A program made the position numbers and the translations under genes. From Tenebrio molitor (taxonomy: Eukaryota; Arthropoda; Insecta; Coleoptera; Tenebrionidae): a stretch of DNA of 64,000 nucleotides. The stretch lies in NCBI RefSeq assembly GCF_963966145.1, contig NC_091048.1:24552001-24616000 (forward strand), written 5' to 3'. The notes under the pieces were generated by a model that did not search any database, was not told the origin of the DNA, and was given only the letters and a program-made list of their open reading frames with translations. This document shows, piece by piece, positions 34,270-46,200 of this stretch. Position 1 is the stretch's first letter; every line of letters begins with the position of its first letter.

Positions 34270-37200
34270 TTAACTTAACAATAGCACGGAAAGGATCGAC
34301 ATAATCATAAGTTTACTGGAGAATTCAATAACTGTTTGACCGGAACCTGGCAGTATTGGTTCTTGAGTAACATTGGGATCTATAGATGAAGTCACCCTCT
34401 TCGTAGAAGAAGATTCTGTAGATGAGCTGCTTTTGTTTGTAGATGAACTGCTATCGGTTGGGAATACAGTCGATCCGGTTGTGGTGTTTGTCGGCGCGGT
34501 CGAATCGGTTGTGCTGTTTGTACTTGTGCTTCCTGACGATGGCGTGGTAGATTCGGTTGTACTGCTTCTCGTGGTAGCTGCCGTAGGCGTTGACGACTCG
34601 GTTGTGCTGCTGCTCGTGCTTGTTGCAGTAGGCGTTGATGACTCGGTTGTGCTGCTGCTCGTGCTTGTTGCCGTTGGCGTTGACGACTCAGTTGTGCTGC
34701 TGCTCGTGCTTGTTGCCGTAGGGGTAGACGACTCGGTTGTGCTGCTACTCGTGGTTGTTGCAGTAGGTGTTGACGACTCGGTTGTGCTGCTGCTCGTGCT
34801 TGTTGCCGTAGGTGTTGACGACTCGGCTGTGCTGCTGCTCGTGCTTGTTGCCGTAGGCGTGGACGACTCAGTTGTGCTGCTGCTCGTGCTTGTTGCCGTA
34901 GGGGTAGACGACTCGGTTGTGCTGCTTCTCGTGCTTGTTGCCGTAGGGGTAGACGACTCGGTTGTCCTGCTACTCGTGGTTGTTGCAGTAGGTGTTGACG
35001 ACTCGGTTGTGCTGCTGCTCGTGCTTGTTGCCGTAGGTGTTGACGACTCGCTTGTGCTGCTGATCGTGGTAGTTGCCGTAGGCGTTGACGACTCGGTTGT
35101 GCTGCTGCTCGTGCTTGTTGCAGTAGGCGTTGATGACTCGGTTGTGCTGCTGCTCGTGCTTGTTGCCGTAGGCGTGGACGACTCAGTTGTGCTGCTGCTC
35201 GTGCTTGTTGCCGTAGGGGTAGACGACTCGGTTGTGCTGCTTCTCGTGCTTGTTGCCGTAGGGGTAGACGACTCGGTTGTCCTGCTACTCGTGGTTGTTG
35301 CAGTAGGTGTTGACGACTCGGTTGTGCTGCTGCTCGTGCTTGTTGCCGTAGGTGTTGACGACTCGCTTGTGCTGCTGATCGTGGTAGTTGCCGTAGGCGT
35401 TGACGACCCGGTTGTGCTGCTGCTCGTGCTTGTTGCCGTAGGCGTTGACGACTCGGTTGTGCTGCTGCTCGTGCTTGTTGCAGTAGGTGTTGACGACTCG
35501 GTTGTGCTGCTGCTCGTGCTTGTTGCCGTAGGTGTTGACGACTCGCTTGTGCTGCTGATCGTGGTAGTTGCCGTAGGCGTTGACGACTCGGTTGTGCTGC
35601 TGCTCGTGCTTGTTGCAGTAGGCGTGGACGACTCAGTTGTGCTGCTACTCGTGCTTGTTGCCGTAGGGGTAGACGACTCGGTTGTGCTGCTACTCGTGGT
35701 TGTTGCAGTAGGTGTTGACGACTCGGTTGTGCTGCTGCTCGTGCTTGTTGCCGTAGGTGTTGACGACTCGCTTGTGCTGCTGATCGTGGTAGTTGCCGTA
35801 GGCGTTGACGACCCGGTTGTGCTGCTGCTCGTGCTTGTTGCCGTAGGCGTTGACGACTCGGTTGTGCTGCTGCTCGTGCTTGTTGCAGTAGGTGTTGACG
35901 ACTCGGTTGTGCTGCTGCTCGTGCTTGTTGCCGTAGGTGTTGACGACTCGCTTGTGCTGCTGATCGTGGTAGTTGCCGTAGGCGTTGACGACTCGGTTGT
36001 GCTGCTGCTCGTGCTTGTTGCAGTAGGCGTGGACGACTCAGTTGTGCTGCTACTCGTGCTTGTTGCCGTAGGGGTAGACGACTCGGTTGTGCTGCTACTC
36101 GTGGTTGTTGCAGTAGGTGTTGACGACTCGGTTGTGCTGCTGCTCGTGCTTGTTGCCGTAGGTGTTGACGACTCGCTTGTGCTGCTGATCGTGGTAGTTG
36201 CCGTAGGCGTGGACGACTCAGTTGTGCTGCTGCTCGTGCTTGTTGCCGTAGGGATAGACGACTCGGTTGTGCTGCTTCTCGTGCTTGTTGCCGTAGGGGT
36301 AGACGACTCGGTTGTCCTGCTACTCGTGGTTGTTGCAGTAGGTGTTGACGACTCGGTTGTGCTGCTGCTCGTGCTTGTTGCCGTAGGTGTTGACGACTCG
36401 CTTGTGCTGCTGATCGTGGTAGTTGCCGTAGGCGTTGACGACCCGGTTGTGCTGCTGCTCGTGCTTGTTGCCGTAGGCGTTGACGACTCGGTTGTGCTGC
36501 TGCTCGTGCTTGTTGCAGTAGGTGTTGACGACTCGGTTGTGCTGCTGCTCGTGCTTGTTGCCGTAGGTGTTGACGACTCGCTTGTGCTGCTGATCGTGGT
36601 AGTTGCCGTAGGCGTTGACGACTCGGTTGTGCTGCTGCTCGTGCTTGTTGCAGTAGGCGTGGACGACTCAGTTGTGCTGCTACTCGTGCTTGTTGCCGTA
36701 GGGGTAGACGACTCGGTTGTGCTGCTACTCGTGGTTGTTGCAGTAGGTGTTGACGACTCGGTTGTGCTGCTGCTCGTGCTTGTTGCCGTAGGTGTTGACG
36801 ACTCGCTTGTGCTGCTGATCGTGGTAGTTGCCGTAGGCGTTGACGACCCGGTTGTGCTGCTGCTCGTGCTTGTTGCCGTAGGCGTTGACGACTCGGTTGT
36901 GCTGCTGCTCGTGCTTGTTGCAGTAGGTGTTGACGACTCGGTTGTGCTGCTGCTCGTGCTTGTTGCCGTAGGTGTTGACGACTCGCTTGTGCTGCTGATC
37001 GTGGTAGTTGCCGTAGGCGTTGACGACTCGGTTGTGCTGCTGCTCGTGCTTGTTGCAGTAGGCGTGGACGACTCAGTTGTGCTGCTACTCGTGCTTGTTG
37101 CCGTAGGGGTAGACGACTCGGTTGTGCTGCTACTCGTGGTTGTTGCAGTAGGTGTTGACGACTCGGTTGTGCTGCTGCTCGTGCTTGTTGCCGTAGGTGT

Positions 37201-40200
37201 TGACGACTCGCTTGTGCTGCTGATCGTGGTAGTTGCCGTAGGCGTGGACGACTCAGTTGTGCTGCTGCTCGTGCTTGTTGCCGTAGGGGTAGACGACTCG
37301 GTTGTGCTGCTTCTCGTGCTTGTTGCCGTAGGGGTAGACGACTCGGTTGTCCTGCTACTCGTGGTTGTTGCAGTAGGTGTTGACGACTCGGTTGTGCTGC
37401 TGCTCGTGCTTGTTGCCGTAGGTGTTGACGACTCGCTTGTGCTGCTGATCGTGGTAGTTGCCGTAGGCGTTGACGACTCGGTTGTGCTGCTGCTCGTGCT
37501 TGTTGCAGTAGGCGTTGATGACTCGGTTGTGCTGCTGCTCGTGCTTGTTGCCGTAGGCGTGGACGACTCAGTTGTGCTGCTGCTCGTGCTTGTTGCCGTA
37601 GGGGTAGACGACTCGGTTGTGCTGCTTCTCGTGCTTGTTGCCGTAGGGGTAGACGACTCGGTTGTCCTGCTACTCGTGGTTGTTGCAGTAGGTGTTGACG
37701 ACTCGGTTGTGCTGCTGCTCGTGCTTGTTGCCGTAGGTGTTGACGACTCGCTTGTGCTGCTGATCGTGGTAGTTGCCGTAGGCGTTGACGACCCGGTTGT
37801 GCTGCTGCTCGTGCTTGTTGCCGTAGGCGTTGACGACTCGGTTGTGCTGCTGCTCGTGCTTGTTGCAGTAGGTGTTGACGACTCGGTTGTGCTGCTGCTC
37901 GTGCTTGTTGCCGTAGGTGTTGACGACTCGCTTGTGCTGCTGATCGTGGTAGTTGCCGTAGGCGTTGACGACTCGGTTGTGCTGCTGCTCGTGCTTGTTG
38001 CAGTAGGCGTGGACGACTCAGTTGTGCTGCTACTCGTGCTTGTTGCCGTAGGGGTAGACGACTCGGTTGTGCTGCTGATCGTGGTAGTTGCCGTAGGCGT
38101 TGACGACTCGGTTGTGCTGCTGCTCGTGCTTGTTGCCGTAGGGGTAGACGACTCGGTTGTCCTGCTACTCGTGGTTGTTGCAGTAGGTGTTGACGACTCG
38201 GTTGTGCTGCTGCTCGTGCTTGTTGCCGTAGGTGTTGACGACTCGCTTGTGCTGCTGATCGTGGTAGTTGCCGTAGGCGTTGACGACTCGGTTGTGCTGC
38301 TGCTCGTGCTTGTTGCCGTAGGGGTTGACGACTCGGTTGTGCTGCTACTCGTGGTTGTTGCAGTAGGTGTTGACGACTCGGTTGTGCTGCTGCTCGTGCT
38401 TGTTGCCGTAGGTGTTGACGACTCGCTTGTGCTGCTGATCGTGGTAGTTGCCGTAGGCGTTGACGACTCGGTTGTGCTGCTGCTCGTGCTTGTTGCCGTA
38501 GGGGTAGACGACTCGGTTGTCCTGCTACTCGTGGTTGTTGCAGTAGGTGTTGACGACTCGGTTGTGCTGCTGCTCGTGCTTGTTGCCGTAGGTGTTGACG
38601 ACTCGCTTGTGCTGCTGCTCGTGCTTGTTGCCGTAGGTGTTGACGACTCGCTTGTGCTGCTGATCGTGGTAGTTGCCGTAGGCGTTGACGACTCGGTTGT
38701 GCTGCTGCTCGTGCTTGTTGCCGTAGGCGTGGACGACTCAGTTGTGCTGCTGCTCGTGCTTGTTGCCGTAGGGGTAGACGACTCGGTTGTGCTGCTTCTT
38801 GTGCTTGTTGCCGTAGGTGTTGACGACTCGCTTGTGCTCCTGATCGTGGTAGATGCCGTAGGCGTTGACGACTCGGTTGTGCTGCTGCTCGTGCTTGTTG
38901 CCGTAGGGGTAGACGACTCGGTTGTGCTGCTTCTCGTGCTTGTTGCCGTAGGGGTAGACGACTCGGTTGTCCTGCTACTCGTGGTTGTTGCAGTAGGTGT
39001 TGACGATTCGCTTGTGCTGCTGATCGTGGTAGTTGCCGTAGGCGTTGACGACTCGGTTGTGCTGCTGCTCGTGCTTGTTGCAGTAGGCGTTGATGACTCG
39101 GTTGTGCTGCTGCTCGTGCTTGTTGCCGTAGGCGTGGACGACTCAGTTGTGCTGCTGCTCGTGCTTGTTGCCGTAGGGGTAGACGACTCGGTTGTCCTGC
39201 TACTCGTGGTTGTTGCAGTAGGTGTTGACGATTCGGTGGTGCTGCTACTCGTGGTAGTTGCCGTCGGGGTTGACGACTCGGTTGTGCCGCTGCTCGTGCT
39301 TGTTGCAGTAGGGGTAGACGACTCGGTTGTGCTGCTTCTCGTGCTTGTTGCCGTAGGTGTTGACGACTCGCTTGTGCTGCTGATCGTGGTAGTTACCGTA
39401 GGCGTTGACGACCCGGTTGTGCTGCTGCTCGTGCTTGTTGCCGTAGGCGTTGACGACTCGGTTGTGCTGCTGCTCGTGCTTGTTGCAGTAGGTGTTGACG
39501 ACCCGGTTGTGCTGCTGCTCGTGCTTGTTGCCGTAGGCGTTGACGACTCGGTTGTGCTGCTGCTCGTGCTTGTTGCAGTAGGTGTTGACGACTCGGTTGT
39601 GCTGCTGCTCGTGCTTGTTGCAGTAGGTGTTGACGACTCGGTTGTGCTGCTGCTGGTGCTTGTTGCAGTAGGTGTTGACGACTCGGATGTGCTGCTGCTC
39701 GTGCTTGTTGCCGTAGGTGTTGACGACTCGCTTGTGCTGCTGATCGTGGTAGTTGCCGTAGGCGTTGACGACCCGGTTGTGCTGCTGCTCGTGCTTGTTG
39801 CCGTAGGCGTTGACGACTCGGTTGTGCTGCTGATCGTGGTAGTTGCCGTAGGCGTTGACGACTCGGTTGTGCTGCTGCTCGTGCTTGTTGCCGTAGGCGT
39901 GGACGACTCAGTTGTGCTGCTGCTCGTGCTTGTTGCCGTAGGGGTAGACGACTCGGTTGTGCTGCTTCTTGTGCTTGTTGCCGTAGGTGTTGACGACTCG
40001 CTTGTGCTCCTGATCGTGGTAGATGCCGTAGGCGTTGACGACTCGGTTGTGCTGCTGCTCGTGCTTGTTGCCGTAGGGGTAGACGACTCGGTTGTGCTGC
40101 TTCTCGTGCTTGTTGCCGTAGGGGTAGACGACTCGGTTGTCCTGCTACCCGTGGTTGTTGCAGTAGGTGTTGACGATTCGCTTGTGCTGCTGATCGTGGT

Positions 40201-43200
40201 AGTTGCCGTAGGCGTTGACGACTCGGTTGTGCTGCTGCTCGTGCTTGTTGCAGTAGGCGTTGATGACTCGGTTGTGCTGCTGCTCGTGCTTGTTGCCGTA
40301 GGCGTGGACGACTCAGTTGTGCTGCTGCTCGTGCTTGTTGCCGTAGGGGTAGACGACTCGGTTGTCCTGCTACTCGTGGTTGTTGCAGTAGGTGTTGACG
40401 ATTCGGTGGTGCTGCTACTCGTGGTAGTTGCCGTCGGGGTTGACGACTCGGTTGTGCCGCTGCTCGTGCTTGTTGCAGTAGGGGTAGACGACTCGGTTGT
40501 GCTGCTTCTCGTGCTTGTTGCCGTAGGTGTTGACGACTCGCTTGTGCTGCTGATCGTGGTAGTTACCGTAGGCGTTGACGACCCGGTTGTGCTGCTGCTC
40601 GTGCTTGTTGCAGTAGGTGTTGACGACTCGGTTGTGCTGCTGCTCGTGCTTGTTGCAGTAGGTGTTGACGACTCGGTTGTGCTGCTGCTGGTCTTTGTTG
40701 CAGTAGGTGTTGACGACCCGGTTGTGCTGCTGCTCGTGCTTGTTGCCGTAGGCGTTGACGACTCGGTTGTGCTGCTGCTCGTGCTTGTTGCAGTAGGTGT
40801 TGACGACTCGGTTGTGCTGCTGCTCGTGCTTGTTGCAGTAGGTGTTGACGACTCGGTTGTGCTGCTGATCGTGGTAGTTGCCGTAGGCGTTGACGACTCG
40901 GTTGTGCTGCTGCTCGTGCTTGTTGCCGTAGGCGTTGACGACTCGGTTGTGCTGCTGCTCGTGCTTGTTGCAGTAGGTGTTGACGACTCGGTTGTGCTGC
41001 TGCTCGTGCTTGTTGCCGTAGGTGTTGACGACTCGCTTGTGCTGCTGATCGTGGTAGTTGCCGTAGGCGTTGACGACTCGGTTGTGCTGCTGCTCGTGCT
41101 TGTTGCCGTAGGCGTTGACGACTCGGTTGTGCTGCTGCTCGTGCTTGTTGCAGTAGGTGTTGACGACAAGGTTGTGCTGCTGCTCGTGCTTGTTGCCGTA
41201 GGTGTTGACGACTCGCTTGTGCTGCTGATCGTGGTAGTTGCCGTAGGCGTTGACGACCCGGTTGTGCTGCTGCTCGTGCTTGTTGCCGTAGGCGTTGACG
41301 ACTCGGTTGTGCTGCTGCTGGTGCTTGTTGCAGTAGGTGTTGACGACTCGGTTGTGCTGCTGCTCGTGCTTGTTGCCGTAGGTGTTGACGACTCGCTTGT
41401 GCTGCTGATCGTGGTAGTTGCCGTAGGCGTTGACGACTCGGTTGTGCTGCTGCTCGTGCTTGTTGCCGTAGGCGTTGACGACTCGGTTGTGCTGCTGCTC
41501 GTGCTTGTTGCAGTAGGTGTTGACGACTCGGTTGTGCTGCTGCTCGTGCTTGTTGCCGTAGGTGTTGACGACTCGCTTGTGCTGCTGATCGTGGTAGTTG
41601 CCGTAGGCGTTGACGACTCGGTTGTGCTGCTGCTCGTGCTTGTTGCCGTAGGCGTTGACGACTCGGTTGTGCTGCTGCTCGTGCTTGTTGCAGTAGGTGT
41701 TGACGACAAGGTTGTGCTGCTGCTCGTGCTTGTTGCCGTAGGTGTTGACGACTCGCTTGTGCTGCTGATCGTGGTAGTTGCCGTAGGCGTTGACGACCCG
41801 GTTGTGCTGCTGCTCGTGCTTGTTGCCGTAGGCGTTGACGACTCGGTTGTGCTGCTGCTCGTGCTTGTTGCAGTAGGTGTTGACGACTCGGTTGTGCTGC
41901 TGCTCGTGCTTGTTGCCGTAGGTGTTGACGACTCGCTTGTGCTGCTGATCGTGGTAGTTGCCGTAGGCGTTGACGACTCGGTTGTGCTGCTGCTCGTGCT
42001 TGTTGCCGTAGGCGTTGACGACACGGTTGTGCTGCTGCTCGTGCTTGTTGCAGTAGGTGTTGACGACTCGGTTGTGCTGCTGCTCGTGCTTGTTGCCGTA
42101 GGTGTTGACGACTCGCTTGTGCTGCTGATCGTGGTAGTTGCCGTAGGCGTTGACGACTCGGTTGTGCTGCTGCTCGTGCTTGTTGCAGTAGGCGTTGATG
42201 ACTCGGTTGTGCTGCTGCTCGTGCTTGTTGCCGTAGGCGTTGATGACTCGGTTGTGCTGCTGCTCGTGCTTGTTGCCGTAGGTGTTGACGACTCGCTTGT
42301 GCTGCTGATCGTGGTAGTTGCCGTAGGCGTTGACGACTCGGTTGTGCTGCTGCTCGTGCTTGTTGCCGTAGGCGTGGACGACTCAGTTGTGCTGCTGCTC
42401 GTGCTTGTTGCCGTAGGGGTAGACGACTCGGTTGTGCTGCTTCTTGTGCTTGTTGCCGTAGGCGTTGACGACTCGGTTGTGCTGCTGCTCGTGCTTGTTG
42501 CAGTAGGTGTTGACGACTCGATTGTGCTGCTGCTCGTGCTTGTTGCCGTAGGTGTTGACGACTCGCTTGTGCTGCTGATCGTGGTAGTTGCCGTAGGCGT
42601 TGACGACTCAGTTGTGCTGCTGCTCGTGCTTGTTGCCGTAGGGGTAGACGACTCGGTTGTGCTGCTTCTTGTGCTTGTTGCCGTAGGTGTTGACGACTCG
42701 CTTGTGTTCCTGATCGTGGTAGATGCCGTAGGCGTTGACGACTCGGTTGTGCTGCTGCTCGTGCTTGTTGCCGTAGGGGTTGACGACTCGGTTGTGCCGC
42801 TGCTCGTGCTTGTTGCAGTAGGTGTTGACGACTCGGTTGTGCTGCTGCTCGTGCTTGTTGCAGTAGGGGTAGACGACTCGGTTGTGCTGCTTCTCGTGCT
42901 TGTTGCCGTAGGGGTAGACGACTCGGTTGTCCTGCTACTCGTGGTTGTTGCAGTAGGTGTTGACGATTCGGTGGTGCTGCTACTCGTGGTAGTTGCCGTC
43001 GGGGTTGACGACTCGGTTGTGCCGCTGCTCGTGCTTGTTGCAGTAGGGGTAGACGACTCGGTTGTGCTGCTTCTCGTGCTTGTTGCCGTAGGTGTTGACG
43101 ACTCGCTTGTGCTGCTGATCGTGGTAGTTGCCGTAGGCGTTGACGACTCGGTTGTGCTGCTGCTCGTGCTTGTTGCAGTAGGCTTTGATGACTCGGTTGT

Positions 43201-46200
43201 GCTGCTGCTCGTGCTTGTTGCCGTAGGCGTGGACGACTCAGTTGTGCTGCTGCTCGTGCTTGTTGCCGTAGGGGTAGACGACTCGGTTGTCCTGCTACTC
43301 GTGGTTGTTGCAGTAGGTGTTGACGATTCGGTGGTGCTGCTACTCGTGGTAGTTGCCGTCGGGGTTGACGACTCGGTTGTGCCGCTGCTCGTGCTTGTTG
43401 CAGTAGGGGTAGACGACTCGGTTGTGCTGCTTCTCGTGCTTGTTGCCGTAGGTGTTGACGACTCGCTTGTGCTGCTGATCGTGGTAGTTGCCGTAGGCGT
43501 TGACGACTCGGTTGTGGTGCTGCTCGTGCTTGTTGCAGTAGGCGTGGACGACTCAGTTGTGCTGCTACTCGTGCTTGTTGCCGTAGGGGTAGACGACTCG
43601 GTTGTGCTGCTACTCGTGGTTGTTGCAGTAGGTGTTGACGACTCGGTTGTGCTGCTGCTCGTGCTTGTTGCCGTAGGTGTTGACGACTCGCTTGTGCTGC
43701 TGATCGTGGTAGTTGCCGTAGGCGTTGACGACTCGGTTGTGCTGCTGCTCGTACTTGTTGCAGTAGGCGTTGATGACTCGGTTGTGCTGCTGCTCGTGCT
43801 TGTTGCCGTAGGCGTGGACGACTCAGTTGTGCTGCTGCTCGTGCTTGTTGCCGTAGGGGTAGACGACTCGGTTGTGCTGCTTCTCGTGCTTGTTGCAGTA
43901 GGTGTTGACGACTCGGTTGTGCTGCTGCTCGTGCTTGTTGCCGTAGGCGTGGACGACTCAGTTGTGCTGCTACTCGTGCTTGTTGCCGTAGGGGTAGACG
44001 ACTCGGTTGTGCTGCTACTCGTGGTTGTTGCAGTAGGTGTTGACGACTCGGTTGTGCTGCTGCTCGTGCTTGTTGCCGTAGGTGTTGACGACTCGCTTGT
44101 GCTGCTGATCGTGGTAGTTGCCGTAGGCGTTGATGACTCGGTTGTGCTGCTGCTCGTGCTTGTTGCCGTAGGCGTGGACGACTCAGTTGTGCTGCTACTC
44201 GTGCTTGTTGCCGTAGGGGTAGACGACTCGGTTGTGCTGCTACTCGTGGTTGTTGCAGTAGGTGTTGACGACTCGGTTGTGCTGCTGCTCGTGCTTGTTG
44301 CCGTAGGTGTTGACGACTCGCTTGTGCTGCTGATCGTGGTATTTGCCGTAGGCGTTGACGACTCGGTTGTGCTGCTGCTCGTGCTTGTTGCCGTAGGCGT
44401 GGACGACTCAGTTGTGCTGCTGCTAGTGCTTGTTGCCGTAGGCGTTGACGACTCGGTTGTGCTGCTGCTCGTGCTTGTTGCAGTAGGTGTTGACGACTCG
44501 GTTGTGCTGCTGCTCGTGCTTGTTGCCGTAGGTGTTGACGACTCGCTTGTGCTGCTGCTCGTGCTTGTTGCAGTAGGCGTGGACGACTCAGTTGTGCTGC
44601 TACTCGTGCTTGTTGCCGTAGGGGTAGACGACTCGGTTGTGCTGCTACTCGTGGTTGTTGCAGTAGGTGTTGACGACTCGGTTGTGCTGCTGCTCGTGCT
44701 TGTTGCCGTAGGTGTTGACGACTCGCTTGTGCTGCTGATCGTGGTAGTTGCCGTAGGCGTTGACGACTCGGTTGTGCTGCTGCTCGTGCTTGTTGCCGTA
44801 GGGGTAGACGACTCGGTTGTGCTGCTTCTCGTGCTTGTTGCCGTAGGTGTTGACGACTCGCTTGTGCTGCTGATCGTGGTAGTTGCCGTAGGCGTTGACG
44901 ACCCGGTTGTGCTGCTGCTCGTGCTTGTTGCCGTAGGCGTGGACGACTCAGTTGTGCTGCTGCTCGTGCTTGTTGCCGTAGGGGTAGACGACTCGGTTGT
45001 GCTGCTTCTTGTGCTTGTTGCCGTAGGTGTTGACGACTCGGTTGTGCTGCTGCTCGTGCTTGTTGCAGTAGGGGTAGACGACTCGGTTGTGCTGCTTCTC
45101 GTGCTTGTTGCCGTAGGGGTAGACGACTCGGTTGTCCTGCTACTCGTGGTTGTTGCAGTAGGTGTTGACGATTCGGTGGTGCTGCTACTCGTGGTAGTTG
45201 CCGTCGGGGTTGACGACTCGGTTGTGCCGCTGCTCGTGCTTGTTGCAGTAGGGGTAGACGACTCGGTTGTGCTGCTTCTCGTGCTTGTTGCCGTAGGTGT
45301 TGACGACTCGCTTGTGCTGCTGATCGTGGTAGTTGCCGTAGGCGTTGACGACCCGGTTGTGCTGCTGCTCGTGCTTGTTGCCGTAGGCGTTGACGACTCG
45401 GTTGTGCTGCTGCTCGTGCTTGTTGCAGTAGGTGTTGACGACTCGGTTGTGCTGCTGCTCGTGCTTGTTGCCGTAGGTGTTGACGACTCGCTTGTGCTGC
45501 TGATCGTGGTAGTTGCCGTAGGCGTTGACGACTCGGTTGTGCTGCTGCTCGTGCTTGTTGCAGTAGGCGTGGACGACTCAGTTGTGCTGCTACTCGTGCT
45601 TGTTGCCGTAGGGGTAGACGACTCGGTTGTGCTGCTGCTCGTGCTTGTTGCAGTAGGTGTTGACGACTCGCTTGTGCTGCTGATCGTGGTAGTTGCCGTA
45701 GGCGTTGACGACCCGGTTGTGCTGCTGCTCGTGCTTGTTGCCGTAGGCGTTGACGACTCGGTTGTGCTGCTGCTCGTGCTTGTTGCAGTAGGCGTGGACG
45801 ACTCAGTTGTGCTGCTACTCGTGCTTGTTGCCGTAGGGGTAGACGACTCGGTTGTGCTGCTTCTCGTGCTTGTTGCCGTAGGTGTTGACGACTCGCTTGT
45901 GCTGCTGATCGTGGTAGTTGCCGTAGGCGTTGACGACCCGGTTGTGCTGCTGCTCGTGCTTGTTGCCGTAGGCGTTGACGACTCGGTTGTGCTGCTGCTC
46001 GTGCTTGTTGCAGTAGGCGTGGACGACTCAGTTGTGCTGCTACTCGTGCTTGTTGCCGTAGGGGTAGACGACTCGGTTGTGCTGCTTCTCGTGCTTGTTG
46101 CCGTAGGTGTTGACGACTCGCTTGTGCTGCTGATCGTGGTAGTTGCCGTAGGGGTTGACGACTCGGTTGTGCCGCTGCTCGTGCTTGTTGCAGTAGGTGT

